A DNA stretch of 64,000 nt from NCBI GenBank assembly GCA_023091665.1, contig JALJCQ010000021.1:124001-188000 (forward strand), written 5' to 3'. The notes beneath the pieces were generated by a model. That model searched no databases, was not told the DNA's origin, and worked only from the letters and a program-made list of their open reading frames with translations. A program made the position numbers and the translations under genes. Source of the DNA: Pythium myriotylum (lineage: Eukaryota; Oomycota; Peronosporomycetes; Pythiales; Pythiaceae). Below, in pieces: positions 18,877 to 29,259 of the stretch. Positions within the stretch are counted from its first letter, which is position 1. Each line of letters begins with the position of its first letter.

Positions 18877-19686
18877 ATGTTCTCCATCACGCTCGCCCTG
18901 GCCCAAGCTGCGACCGTCGCGACCGTCGCCAGCGCTACCGTCGCCGCTGACGCTTCGCTATCCCGTGGCCTAGCGCAGACCGCCACTAGCCAGCCACCCA
19001 TGCAGAACTGCACACTCCTTCCCAACAAGGACCGCCTCGGCTTCGACATGGGCCACCACTCGGGTGTCTCGGTCGACGCATGCCCCACGCTCTGCTCGCA
19101 AGACAGTTGCTCCACATGGACCTGGAACAACTACAACGGGGGCACCTGCTGGCTCAAGTCGTACCCGAGCCGCCTCATTGACAAGGCTGGTGTCACGGCT
19201 ACCGACTGCGTTGACTACGGTGCAGCGCAGCGCGTCTGCAATGCCTACACCGGCCGCGACGTCGACATCGTCGGCAACGACATCGGGTCAGCGCGTGCGA
19301 ACGGACCATACGACTGCTGCGATCTCTGCAACGAGTTCGCCGGCTGCAAGGCCTTCGCATGGAGCAGCTACAACAGCGGCACGTGCTGGTTCAAGAGCAA
19401 GGTCACGCAGGTCGTGTACAAGCAAGGCGTCGCCGCGGCTTCGATCGTTGTGCTCAGGCAGCGCGTGAGCGGACCGTACGAGGCGAACACAGACTACGTC
19501 GGCAACGACGTGGCCAACGAGCCGGCCAAGGATGTGGCTCAGTGCCTAGACTTGTGCAACGGCGTCAACGGGTGTGGTGCCTACACCTGGAGCAACCACA
19601 ATGGCGGCACATGCTGGCTCAAGAGCGGCAAGGGCGAGACGGTCAGTAAGCCCGGCGCGGTCTCGGCGCAGCTCGTCTCCTTTTGA
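18877..19686 (+). CDS. Secreted protein with three PAN/Apple domains
   Basis: A 269-aa protein with an Ala/Val/Thr-rich signal peptide (MFSITLALAQAATVATVASA). Three successive PAN/Apple modules follow. Each has the pattern CxxxC with a W(N/S)xxNxGTCW core: WNNYNGGTCWLKS, WSSYNSGTCWFKS and WSNHNGGTCWLKSG. Modules 2 and 3 start with the shared D(I/Y)VGND(I/V). No enzyme domain is attached. Such proteins are extracellular and may bind cell-wall polysaccharide; here that is inference from the family. The ORF is intact, without introns, and has an initiator motif just upstream. Confidence 0.88.
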   Translation: MFSITLALAQAATVATVASATVAADASLSRGLAQTATSQPPMQNCTLLPNKDRLGFDMGHHSGVSVDACPTLCSQDSCSTWTWNNYNGGTCWLKSYPSRLIDKAGVTATDCVDYGAAQRVCNAYTGRDVDIVGNDIGSARANGPYDCCDLCNEFAGCKAFAWSSYNSGTCWFKSKVTQVVYKQGVAAASIVVLRQRVSGPYEANTDYVGNDVANEPAKDVAQCLDLCNGVNGCGAYTWSNHNGGTCWLKSGKGETVSKPGAVSAQLVSF

Positions 19687-19794
19687 ATATAGGCAGTTGC
19701 CAGCTTTGCAAATGACAGACGCTGGATAGTGCTTGAGGATATAGCTTTTCTACTTGTGACTAGAATAAAATAAAAACATTACGTCGCGAAAGCG

Positions 19795-20080
19795 TGGCTC
19801 TCACGAAGACAGAGCCAGCACCGCCAGGCCCAGGGCTGCCACGTCCACCTCCGGCGAATCGAAGGAGATGGGTCTCTGGTGGAGGTGGAATGAGATAATC
19901 CACCCGGCAAGGTGGTACAGTATGTTGAAGTCCTCGCCGATGCGGAGTCGGAAGCCATCGAAGAGGGTGGATTTCCACCAGGGGACTGAGGCGCCTGCAC
20001 CGAGTCGCGTTCTGAGAACTCGGAGATCTCACTGGCACGCTGCGTCGTGGAGGACCAAGGCTTGAGGGGAAGGCCACACT
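19795..20080 (-). mobile_element. Fragment of non-LTR retrotransposon RNase H region, minus strand
   Basis: On the minus strand FAGGGRGSPGPGGAGSV (about 19800-19870) matches the start of the RNase H domain seen intact at about 21985 on the plus strand (FDGGSRGNPGPGGAGSV), with the first catalytic Asp changed to Ala. It ends abruptly in both directions and is a decayed fragment. Confidence 0.6.
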
Positions 20081-20347
20081 CGGTCGTCTTCCGCACGTCT
20101 AGACCGCCAGGTTTGTAGAAGCACGAGAGTCTCGAGTGCCTACTGTAAGAGTCCCGCATAGCGGGCTCGCCACGTACTGTGAGGCACAAGTCGAATTACG
20201 AATTCATGTTACGGTGAATAGAAGTCCTCACTCTTTACTCCAAGCTACCCGGCGCCCTATAGCCACACGTCCTGCTCAACTGCTCAAGAGTTGTTTGAAC
20301 CGTAACTCTGCAACCGTAATCGCACACGTGGAACTCCATGCCTACTG

Positions 20348-20436
20348 ACTATATCAGTACTTGAAGATCTATCCACTCCAACACCAACAAACTTTGTAGG
20401 TGTTGGAGTGGATACATCTTCAGGTACTGATATAGT
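20348..20436. repeat. Long near-perfect palindrome, 44+1+44
   Basis: Arms 20348-20391 and 20393-20436 pair around a single C (centre ACAAA-C-TTTGT), with three mismatches in 44 pairs. It lies about 170 bp upstream of the non-LTR retrotransposon fragment. Confidence 0.93.
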
Positions 20437-20607
20437 GGAATTTGTAGTACAAAGTCCACTGCCTCTGTTACACCCCCTCGGTATCGCCAAGATGGCTCCC
20501 CCTCACAGGACTACGGAGCCTTCGGAATACCACAACTCAACCACGTCAGGACGGCGAACTACGCCTCCTGAGCCCCCTGCTCGAAGGATGTGGAAAGGGG
20601 CTCCTAG

Positions 20608-22502
20608 CGGAGCGGAGGTGGATCGGGACCCAACTCGTCTGCGACTTCTCGTCCAAACGCGAAGGACTCGACGCACTCGCAGCATATCAAAGAGAGACAC
20701 TCGGCAGATTCTCCCTTGCAGCGCTCCTTGCGTCGCCGATTCTTGGAGCAGATATCGTTCGAACAACGCCATTGCGTCGCCTTACATGGAACGACGTACC
20801 AGATCTATTCAGCTCTGGAGCCACTCTTGGAGACGTCGTGGAGATCGAACGCTTCTCCTCTGATTGCCTGGGTTTCCGTTGCAAAACTCGACGATACCCG
20901 CTGTCCCCACGTGCTGCTCGCAGCTTTTGCATCCTATGCGACGCAATCGTCTACAACTACCCGGACGTACGGCTTCGCCACGACCCTTTGGACGTGCTTT
21001 GCCCTCATCCTTCGTCCGAAGACGTGTGGAAACTCCAAATAGTCGAAGACCAGGTTCATCTTGTCCGAGTTTTCTCCTCATCAGCGGAAGAAGATCTTGG
21101 ACCTGTGACGTCGATGAGAGCGGTAGCGACGGTAGCAAAGAGCGCAGGGCACGGAATCGTTCGTTTCGAGCCTCATCCTACGCTCGTACCTTGCGTACAG
21201 ATATGGAGCCAGCCTGCAACTACCTCCAGAGGGTCCGTAACAGCCACGATGGCCAAGGCGCTGGCGGAGATACGTGCCAGAGCAGATACCGCAACCACGC
21301 GGGACCCCCACTATCGGATCCACTCTCGCAGCGGTGTCCTGGAAGCAGATTGCTAGTACTCCGGCTACCACCAGCCAGCAGCGACTCCTGGCCATGCAAA
21401 TCAAAGGACAACGACTCTCCGGCTGGGATCTCTCTTCTAATCGCTATGGGTGCCCACATTGCCCGGCTCTCTCGGGTCCGAAGGCGGGCACGTGTTCCAT
21501 ATCTTTTGGACATGCCCAAGCGCTCAGCTCATCTGGGAACTCCTTCGATCTAAATGGACGTCGATCGGCTCGTGGCGGCACAAGACCAGCACAGTCAACG
21601 AAGCCTTCAAGTTTGCCGTCTTCTCGATGACGCTTGACATCACGCCACCGATCGCGAGCCAAGACGTCCCTCACGGAGCAGAGGAAATCGATTGGGCTAC
21701 CACTCTGCACGACGAGTTTGCGACCCTCTGGAGCCTTCAAGTCGTGACGGCCTTTCAACTCATCTGGCGCTGGAGGCACTAACATCCACCAGACACCACT
21801 CGTTGGACCACCGACCAAGCGCGTGCGGCGGCGGATGCATCATTCACTGCGTGTCTTCAACAGACCCAAGCGATGGCACCGTGTAGTGCGATGGCGGCTG
21901 TACTAAGACGGATGTGGACCGCCTCCGCCTCTCAGTATGCGCCTCCACCGAACATCCCGTCCACGCGGCCGAACTTCCTCCTGTTCTTCGATGGAGGGTC
22001 ACGGGGTAATCCCGGGCCTGGTGGCGCCGGATCCGTCATCCTTCGTGTCGACGAAGATGGCTCCAGTCCCACACTGATTTGGAGCGCTGCGACCAGTCTG
22101 GTATCGCCGACCACCACCAACAACCTGGCCGAGTACACCGGCCTCCATATCGGACTCACGGCTGCGGAACAACACCGATGGCGTCTTACAGTCATTGGGG
22201 ACAGCCAACTTATCCTTCGTCAGGTGTCCCAGTACCGCCCACCCAAAAAGGAGCGTCTTCGACAGCTCTACTTCCTATCTCGGCTTGCCGCTGACCGTCT
22301 TCAAGTGCACGAGTGGCGTCACCACCTTCGTGCATACAATAAGATGGCCGACTTTGCAGCCAATGTTGCGATGGACTCCAAGTGCAGCCTCCAGACATTT
22401 CACCCGTCCGACCATCCCGACTGGAGCGGACTTACACCGCTAATTCTTGGTGACTATCTCCAGTGGAGGGCCTCCACTGCAAATATGGGCCCCGCGCCCT
22501 AG
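20608..22502 (+). mobile_element. 5'-truncated non-LTR retrotransposon (LINE) remnant with RNase H
   Basis: This is the 3' part of a LINE pol. One frame reads coherently from about 20608 (TQLVCDFSSKREGLDALAAY) to 21354, shifts, and then gives the reverse-transcriptase zinc-binding motif (CPHC at about 21451, then HVFHIFWTCPSAQLIWELL after another shift near 21475). A TAA at 21781-21783 interrupts the link to an RNase H domain. There all four acidic residues are visible: FFDGGSRGNPGPGG, NLAEYTGLHIGL, VIGDSQLIL and KMADFAANV. The ORF ends at 22502. The reverse transcriptase and endonuclease are absent. With at least two frameshifts and a stop it is inactive. Confidence 0.75.
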
Positions 22503-22935
22503 GCGCCCCCCCATGCATATTCCTAGCTATAGCTGTTCGCACAGACGTAAGGCAATAGACTCCAACTTTCATCATCATCGCCAAGATGGGAACAAATGGT
22601 ATTGCAACCTGAACGAGGGACAATCCACGCTTGCAGCTGAATGCCCTCGCGGCACCCATCGAACGGATGTTGTGACAAAACATGACAGAACTTCAACAAC
22701 TTCAACATCTTTTTTCGCATAAAGGGCGTGAGTTTGCTGAAGTTGGTCAAACTGAACCTCCTCAACTCGGCCGGGCAAACGACGTTGCACCTCGCTTCTT
22801 CTTTCCTTCGCGCGAAGAAACTTGTGGAGAATGACGTAGCTCGCTTCCGGCCACCTATGTGTCATCAATCAAGGAGTCCAGCGGTCCGCTGGGTCCCTTT
22901 ATTGGCAGTCAGTAAGCCGAGTAAGTGGGCCGTGA

Positions 22936-23021
22936 CCATTTGACGAGAGATGCACCCCAGTCTGTGGTGTGCATCTCTCGTCAAATGGGATGCACCCCAG
23001 TCTGTGGTGTGCATCTCTCGT
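22936..23021. repeat. Inverted repeat overlapping a 33-bp direct repeat
   Basis: Perfect 20-bp inverted arms, 22936-22955 and 22969-22988, flank a 13-nt spacer. The 33-bp segment 22949-22981 is repeated exactly at 22989-23021, so the hairpin can form in alternative registers. Confidence 0.9.
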
Positions 23022-23815
23022 GCAGAGATTCTCGACAGCGACTGCTCTACTTGCCCCAACGTTTCTTCACATCGAAACAATGGTACGATCCACACGATCG
23101 TCGGGAGAACCAGCGCAGCCTAAACCCGCGAATACTGGAAGTTCCAAGATTCGCACGTTTCTGGCATCATTAAAATAATACCATAAACGCAAGGATTAAA
23201 TCAGCCACAAAACTAGATGAGACCCGAAGTCAGTGAAGACCAATCCATGAGACACACACATCATTCTCAGTGCTCCCACCGGGAGCACATGCACCAATAG
23301 GGCCAGACCCCATTCGTTCAAGTGACAGCTGTCCGCCCCAGTCCAGACGCCCCAGTCCAGACAGACAGCCATCGCTGGCGTCCATCATCGCGGCTGAATT
23401 GTTTATTTCCTGTGCAAAATCTGCTGGTTTCGTAAGATGATGCAATCCGATCCCATCACGGGAGCAATAGCTTTACCATGAAAATGGGAGGCCAGGAATC
23501 ACGTCCAAAGCGATCATGGAAACCATTATAAGAGTATTGCCCGGTGTAAGAGTTGGCTGGTGTGGGTCTTCGTCGGCTAGATCAGTCGCAGCACCCGCCA
23601 GTCAATATGTCCCAGATTTCATCGGGACATGACAATCGTGCATTCGCCCATCAAAAAAGATACGACCAGAGTTTCCTAGCTCTCAATCTGACGACCAACG
23701 AAGGATCTGACTCAAGATATGCAACTTCCTGCCATGAACAGCACGTAGTCATTCTATGAAAGTCCAGTGCTATTGTCACGTCGCCCAACCACTAAAAACA
23801 TGTCTATCTCTGAAA

Positions 23816-23892
23816 CGCCATCGTAGCAATGCTACGATGGCGGGCCGTAAAAAGACATTGTCACGGAATCCATGACAATGTCTTTTTTACGG
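23816..23892. repeat. Two neighbouring palindromes with 1-nt centres
   Basis: The first has perfect 13-nt arms (23816-23828, 23830-23842) around a single A. The second, 23845-23892, is centred on the A at 23868 (GGA-A-TCC). It pairs over about 23 nt with one C/A mismatch and one extra T in the right arm's T-run. Confidence 0.93.
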
Positions 23893-24019
23893 GGCCTATT
23901 CTTAGGGATACAACACAGATATCCACAAAAAATGAACTAACCAGTTTTCGTTTGCAGCACCATCACTGCAACACAGACGGTGCTAGCACCACAACTCCTA
24001 GGGTTTGAGCCATTGTAGT

Positions 24020-24036
24020 GCTCATTCTCCAATCTT
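24020..24036 (+). promoter_or_regulatory. Oomycete initiator (Inr) motif
   Basis: GCTCATTCTCCAATCTT closely matches the oomycete Inr consensus, 39 bp before the ATG. It is almost the same as the motif before the paralogue at 13271. Confidence 0.75.
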
Positions 24037-24075
24037 CTTCCCAGCAAACAACTGGGCCTCACCACTTCCCTCAAC

Positions 24076-24522
24076 ATGGTCCACTCTCGGTCGCTCGTCC
24101 TCCTCGCTCTCTCCATTGCCTCGACATCTCCCCACGTGCAAGCCCAGGTCTGCAGTCGATTCACGTTTGAAGTTGGTGTCGAATACGTTGGAAACGACCT
24201 CGCGAGTGTCCTGAGCGCGAGTCCCAATGACTGCTGCGGTCACTGCGCCAACCAACTCGCGTGCAACGCCTTCTCGTCGGGGGTCCCGGCGGGATCGTGC
24301 AGCCCCATAGAGGAGAATGTCGACTATGGTGGCACTGACATCGGCAACGTCCACGCACCCAAGGCAGAAGACTGCTGTGACTTCTGCCGCAGCAATAAGA
24401 AATGCAATGCGTTCTCATGGAGTGCGTATGCCCAAGGCACGTGCTGGCTCAAGGCGGGTAAGGGCACGCCCACGACTCGTAGTGGAGTGCGCTCGGCGGT
24501 GGTCACCGCGCGTGGAGTGTAA
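24076..24522 (+). CDS. Small secreted PAN/Apple protein with truncated first module
   Basis: A 148-aa protein with signal peptide MVHSRSLVLLALSIASTSPH, closely related to the gene at 12741-13271 (which starts MVQTQSLVLLALSIG). Module 1 keeps CSRFTFEVGVEYVGNDL and NDCCGHCANQLACNAFS, then breaks at SSGVPAGSCSP and loses the expected SW...GGTCWLK end. Module 2 (DYGGTDI ... CCDFCRSNKKCNAFSW ... GTCWLKAGKG) is complete. The break looks like an in-frame internal deletion fusing two modules. The promoter motif and full ORF suggest it is still expressed. Confidence 0.82.
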   Translation: MVHSRSLVLLALSIASTSPHVQAQVCSRFTFEVGVEYVGNDLASVLSASPNDCCGHCANQLACNAFSSGVPAGSCSPIEENVDYGGTDIGNVHAPKAEDCCDFCRSNKKCNAFSWSAYAQGTCWLKAGKGTPTTRSGVRSAVVTARGV

Positions 24523-24772
24523 TAACCTGACCGCCCAATTGTTTCTACGGCGGACGCGTTCTCCTGTGGTAGGCGTCATGCAAACCAATATCTTGTCTCG
24601 CGGTGGCTTCGAGCTGGACCCGTTCAGAGTCCTGCGTGTCATTTGAACAGAAACATCAGAGATAACACATTTTTATGGCCTCAACAAGACGTCATGGTCC
24701 CTGTTCATTCAGTTTGCTGGAGCTTCGAGGCTCTCAGCAATAAAGAGATACCTTCATGAACTCGAGGTACTC

Positions 24773-26068
24773 CTACGCGTGCGCGCACTCTCGGGATGGC
24801 GTAGACAACGACGTGTTCCCCGAGTGGTGAATGTCGTACGTAAAGTTGCCTGCGAGGATGCTGCGCACCATACCACCAAGCGTGTCTTTTCCGTCCGCGC
24901 TCGAGATTTCCGTCCAGTTATCGAGCGTGAAGAACCCATGGCGCTCGCCCGACTCGAAGAACCACGCGATCTTGGGCGTATCGTTCTTGTAGGACTCAAG
25001 CATCTTGGTCATATTGGTATAGAGGTCATGGGCGGAGAGCATTTTCTGGAATGGATAGGCAAGAATTCCTTGGTTGAGAATCTCGTAAAAAACGCGCTGG
25101 ACGTAGTCGCCCATCGAGCCAGCGTAGAACCAGTCAGCGAAAGAGGATGTTGCCTTGATCACATGCGCAGCAATCTCAGAGGTCGTGGCGACCTGGTTCT
25201 CGCAGTCCTGGACGATGTCGCTTGGGAGGCCCCACGGTAACGTACACGCATTGGCGTACTTGACCAGAATCGACGCTGGTCGCTCCGGCGGTGCCACGCC
25301 CACGTAGCTGTCTACGAGCACCGAGAACTTAGTCTTCTTCTCTTGGACATTCCACTTTTCGGCGATGACCTTGGCGAAGATTTGGACGGCGAGCGCGCCG
25401 GAGCTCGTGCCGCTCAGAGCCAGCTGGTCGATGTCGGGAAAGTTCTTGTACGCCCAATCGAACGCCGATTGCGCGTTCACGTAGCCATTCTGGTGGAGGC
25501 TTTGGTTCTGATTGAGACAGGCGGGCTTCCGGAAGATAAATTCATAGCCTGCGTCCGCGCCGTCGTGAACAGCGTTGCCGATATGGATGTCACCCGTGCA
25601 GTAGGGCACGTGGACAATGTTCCAGTCGTTAAACAAATTCGTGGGGTCAGATCGGTTGAGTACACCGCTGCTCTGTGCTTTCGCATCCGCGTTAAACGTC
25701 GTCGCGCCGCTCGCGCACTGGAGAGCGAAGCTGCACGAGTTTTTGTCCAGGCAGGCACCGCCTCCTTGCAGATAAAGAAGTAACTTTTTGGGCTTGGAGG
25801 GTGCGTTCGGAGCCGGGAAGACCTGAAAGAAGTACGTGGCATTGGTCGAGTAGTTGGTGGCGGGGCTCGACCAGTTGTCGAACGCGCATCGCGTCATGCC
25901 GCCTGGGTACACGAGCGTAGACCCATCTAGCTGAGACGGCTTGATCTCGCTGAGCGAGCAGTCATTTTCAGCGTTGACGACACAAATCTCGTCGCCCGGG
26001 CGGTAAGCCAGCGTGGCAGGCAAAAGGCACGCTGTGAAGATGACGAGAGACGGCGTGATGCGAGCCAT
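24773..26068 (-). CDS. Secreted pectinacetylesterase/Notum-like carboxylesterase
   Basis: An alpha/beta-hydrolase of the pectinacetylesterase family, which removes acetyl esters from pectin or, in Notum, other ester-linked groups. The ATG at 26068 (MARITPSLVIFTACLLPATL) starts a clean signal peptide; an in-frame ATG at 26101 would add 11 residues before it. Counting from the longer start, LLLYLQGGGACLD (oxyanion glycines 113-115), VPYCTGDIHIGN (166 on), the nucleophile elbow GTSSG (Ser233) and GERHGFF (His388, likely catalytic) are all present. There are many N-glycosylation sites. The intact ORF of 431 residues is normal for the family. It probably acts in the apoplast on plant or own cell wall; the substrate is inferred. 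Confidence 0.88.
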   Translation of the reverse strand: MARITPSLVIFTACLLPATLAYRPGDEICVVNAENDCSLSEIKPSQLDGSTLVYPGGMTRCAFDNWSSPATNYSTNATYFFQVFPAPNAPSKPKKLLLYLQGGGACLDKNSCSFALQCASGATTFNADAKAQSSGVLNRSDPTNLFNDWNIVHVPYCTGDIHIGNAVHDGADAGYEFIFRKPACLNQNQSLHQNGYVNAQSAFDWAYKNFPDIDQLALSGTSSGALAVQIFAKVIAEKWNVQEKKTKFSVLVDSYVGVAPPERPASILVKYANACTLPWGLPSDIVQDCENQVATTSEIAAHVIKATSSFADWFYAGSMGDYVQRVFYEILNQGILAYPFQKMLSAHDLYTNMTKMLESYKNDTPKIAWFFESGERHGFFTLDNWTEISSADGKDTLGGMVRSILAGNFTYDIHHSGNTSLSTPSRECAHA

Positions 26069-26698
26069 GGCGAAATTCAGAATACGATCGCGACGAAGCA
26101 TTCAACAGACCGCCGGCCGCTGTCTAGTTGTGGTAATGGCCGATTGTGTGGGCAACTCTAGATTCTACTCGCGAACTCACGACTTCCCGGAAAGACTGAC
26201 CTGGTTTCGGGATCGCGAAGCCGTTCACTGCTCTCTGACGTCTAGTTGATCGGCATGGAAGCACCACGTGGAGAAGTGTGCGGTCTAAGCAACGACTGCT
26301 TCGGATGAGTCCGCTAAACGTTGTGGACCTCAACAAGTCCAACAGACAGCACCGTTCGGCAAGTATACGACCACAGGATTCGCCCAATTCGAGTTGATGG
26401 GATCTTGAATTCGGTTGAGATCCATCATCGCCCTATGAGGGACGCATGACAACGACAAGACGATCGTTCACCCAGCCACTAAAATGATGATACCCAGAAA
26501 AAGACAGTGTTGGGGCAAAATCGGTCTTGGCGAAAGTCGCCCTCATACGCCGACGTCTTCACCTCTGGCCATGGTATTGCGCGCTGGCAATTCCCCAACT
26601 GAAATTAGCCTCGCCTAGCTACTCTGCAGCACTTTCGAAAGCTCAGTTGACGTATCGCCTCGTCTCCGCTTTCTCTCATTCCCTTCGATCGAAATGAA

Positions 26699-28149
26699 GC
26701 GAACACGAGGTTGACTTCATTGACGTCAAAAACGGAGCTATCTATCACCCTAACCACACCGACTACTTCAATGCCTCGAGCTCACTTGTCTTCTCCTTTC
26801 CCATGAATTCCATCGGCCAGACGAGCGAGTCGCTCCACCACCTCACTCAGCGGCGCTCGCTCGCTCGCGTTCTCGCGCAGCATGTCGTCCAACAGCCCCA
26901 CGACCTCCGCTGTCACGTGGTCGATGCCCCACGAGACCAGGATCGGACCCACGCCACCACGGCGCAACGCCTCCAAGCCGACGTCGCCAGGCACCGCCAG
27001 ATCCACGAGCGGAGACCCCGTGAGCAGCATGAAGAGCATGATGCCCAGTGACCACACGTCCGCTGGCACGGGGTCATACGTGGTGTCGCCACCACACACG
27101 ACGACCTCTGGCGCCATGTACTGGTGCTTGCCCACGCGGTCGGCACACCTCTCTCCCACGGACGTGGCGGCTCCAAAGTCAGTCACTTTGCAGACTCCGT
27201 GGCGTAGGAGAACGTTCTCGAGCGAGAGATCGCGGTGTGCGATGCCGAGCGAGTGGAGAAACGAAACGCCCGTGACCACCTGCAGCATCGTGCTCACAGC
27301 ATCGAGTTGGTCCAGACAGCCTCCGCTGGACGCCTGCAAGCGCGACAGGAGATCGCCGTCGCCACAGAACTCGGTGACGATGCAGATGCGGTCTCCATCG
27401 GCCGCGACGAAGTGACTGTAGCACTGGACCACGTTGTCGTGGCCTCCCGAGGCGACGAGCTTGGCCACGACGCGCACCTCACGGGTCGGGTCGTCGACGC
27501 AGAAACCTGCGGTCTGTAGATCGGCTCTCATCGCGAGGCTGCTGCACTTGACTGCGACCGTCTTTCGCTCGCGAGTGGGGTGGAGAGGCGTCGCGCCGGT
27601 GGGCAGAGGCTCGGTCTTGGGGCTGCACTCGTAGGTGGCGCCGAGCAGCGTGTCGTGGATCTTGCGTTTGATGGTGAAGCGGTGCATGGTGTTGACGGAG
27701 GATCGGGTTATGCGCGTGGAGAAGAGCGAAGAAGATGACGGCGAGTGAGTGGGGGGGGGGGGGGAGAGGGCGGGAGCGAAGGCTGGAGAAGGATTCTTGG
27801 GGGTTTGGTGTGTTGTGTCACGCTGCGATGCGTTGCGTTGCGTTGCGTTGCGCAGGTCGTGCTGCGAAACCTCGCGACGATTGAGTGTTTTGTTCCTTTG
27901 GCGACGGTTTTGGCATTGGCTTCAAAGCAGAAGGAGAGTGATTAGTTCTTGCGACTCGCCGAGGCGAGAGTGTGGTCCAAGTCTTTGTTGTCTGGATCCG
28001 ACGAGAACGAAAGTCATATCTCGGACGCCTTTGTGTTGATCGATGCATGAGCTGGTCTCGAGTCCATGAGTATTGGGCACGTGAGCCGGACTCAAAGTCT
28101 GAGTGTTGAGAGCATTCACTTGCGTAGAGCTGTGTGTGTACAATCGAGT
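26699..28149. repeat. Segmental duplication A, left copy
   Basis: This corresponds to 38397-39852 at very high identity. The 5-bp length difference is explained entirely by the G-run (G14 versus G19). It includes a kinase gene, its upstream poly-G and a (TTGCG)n repeat. Similarity falls sharply beyond both ends, although weak patches continue to about 28370 / 40200. Confidence 0.9.
26782..27687 (-). CDS. Protein kinase with HRDLSLEN loop, duplicate 1
   Basis: A 301-aa kinase. Lys47 lies in VAVKCSS, Glu70 in TREVRVV, the catalytic loop HRDLSLENVLL starts at 151, DFG is at 170-172 and MAPE at 191-194. ADVWSLGIMLFMLLTGSP follows, and the tail is rich in Glu/Arg. No GxGxxG loop is recognisable. 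The catalytic-loop Lys of Ser/Thr kinases is Ser. It differs from the copy at 38480-39385 by one visible residue near the C-terminus (DGIHGK versus DGMHGK), so one copy is a recent duplicate. An intron-free ORF and intact core residues suggest activity; substrate unknown. Confidence 0.88.
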   Translation of the reverse strand: MHRFTIKRKIHDTLLGATYECSPKTEPLPTGATPLHPTRERKTVAVKCSSLAMRADLQTAGFCVDDPTREVRVVAKLVASGGHDNVVQCYSHFVAADGDRICIVTEFCGDGDLLSRLQASSGGCLDQLDAVSTMLQVVTGVSFLHSLGIAHRDLSLENVLLRHGVCKVTDFGAATSVGERCADRVGKHQYMAPEVVVCGGDTTYDPVPADVWSLGIMLFMLLTGSPLVDLAVPGDVGLEALRRGGVGPILVSWGIDHVTAEVVGLLDDMLRENASERAPLSEVVERLARLADGIHGKGEDK

Positions 28150-28824
28150 CTTGTTCAGTCGTCGGGTCCGAACCTTAAGCAGGCAAAGTGAATTGAACTT
28201 TTCAATTTGAAGCTTTTGATGACTGACGAAACAAAATGAACTGGTAGGACCCCTGGCCTACTCACGCGTGAGGATGAGGGTTGTGTGTGGTCGCTTTCCA
28301 ACGGATCGACTTCCGCAAGCGCTGCATTCACGGGATCCTCCTGTTTGCCTCTTGCTTCCTAAGTGGGGTGGCGAACGTTAAACAGTGATGCTTTGTTGAG
28401 GTTTGATACGAAGGACCGAATACATGAGAGAAAGTACAGTCATACCACCTGCATGCGCAAGGTCGGATTGTTCTTTTTTATCCTACCCAGACGATTAGGG
28501 GTGTCGGATCGTTGTCAGCGCACATTCTGACTCGTGCCTCACTGCAGCAGAGGTTGAATGGATGCGAAGCCAGCTTCAATGGGGCGAATGAGCAGCGACC
28601 GGAAGATAAGACCACGCTGTGACGGTGGAATGCCTAGGTGACGGACGTGTTCGCATCGCTAGGAACGAACGGGAGAACGAACGTGTTCATCTTTTCCTGG
28701 TATTCCCATCTGTTCCAAACGACAGCGTCGAAGGAGCAGATCCTGGTGATCTCAAATCGAATATTGAGTGATTTTTTTACGCATTCAACACAATAGCTTT
28801 GGACAAAAAATGTTATTACTGTAC
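28150..28824. other. Intergenic, nothing recognised
   Basis: The region between segmental duplication A and the Copia LTR. It has short stretches of weak similarity to 40110-40400 (for example CGGATCGAC ... GCATTCACGGGAT), probably an older, eroded part of the same duplication. The last five bases, TGTAC, flank the LTR. Confidence 0.45.
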
Positions 28825-29150
28825 TGAGACGGGTTGACTTCGCCGGGACCGAGGGTGGACTTAGGCGAGGCCGAGGTTGACTTAGGAGGGGCGAGTTGAC
28901 TTGAGCAGTAGATGGTAGAAGACCGAATGAGCTATATTTCCTGGGATGAAAATGGTGGGTGTAGGGAGCTAGCGCTGCAGAGTTCTGTGTCCTACATGGC
29001 CTGGATTTATTCACCCATCAATCGTGGTGGCAGCCATCATTTGTGGCGGCGTCCATCATTGCCCGGCGCTCACAATACTTGGTGACGCGCCGGCAACTGA
29101 TTCCCAGGAATCACATGTAAACATAGAGTAAACATGGAGGAACTGTCTCA
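28825..29150 (-). repeat. 3' LTR of Copia family 1 copy 1
   Basis: 326 bp, near-identical to 34463-34788 and to the reverse complement of 40731-41056. Near the end this copy has AACTGTCTCA where the right copy has AAGTGTCTCA. Confidence 0.92.
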
Positions 29151-29259
29151 CTCCCCCTCAGCGCAGCGATCCTACATCCCTCTCTTTCCTACGTATGTAT
29201 CCTATGCTGGGAAAAACTCCCCGACATGCGAGCGTGTGGTGAGGGTAAAAACCAGCTTC

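Larger units (their letters stand above)
22503..24019. other. Gene-free region rich in inverted repeats
   Basis: No supported gene lies here. The region contains the composite inverted/direct repeat at 22936-23021, an 8-bp-arm hairpin (GTGCTCCC/GGGAGCAC) near 23270, and two abutting palindromes at 23816-23892. Confidence 0.5.

Noticed and set aside
22872..22893. 7+1+7 palindrome CCAGCGG-T-CCGCTGG, considered as another member of the one-base-centre family.
   Set aside because: About four such short palindromes are expected by chance in 64 kb, so it carries no weight.
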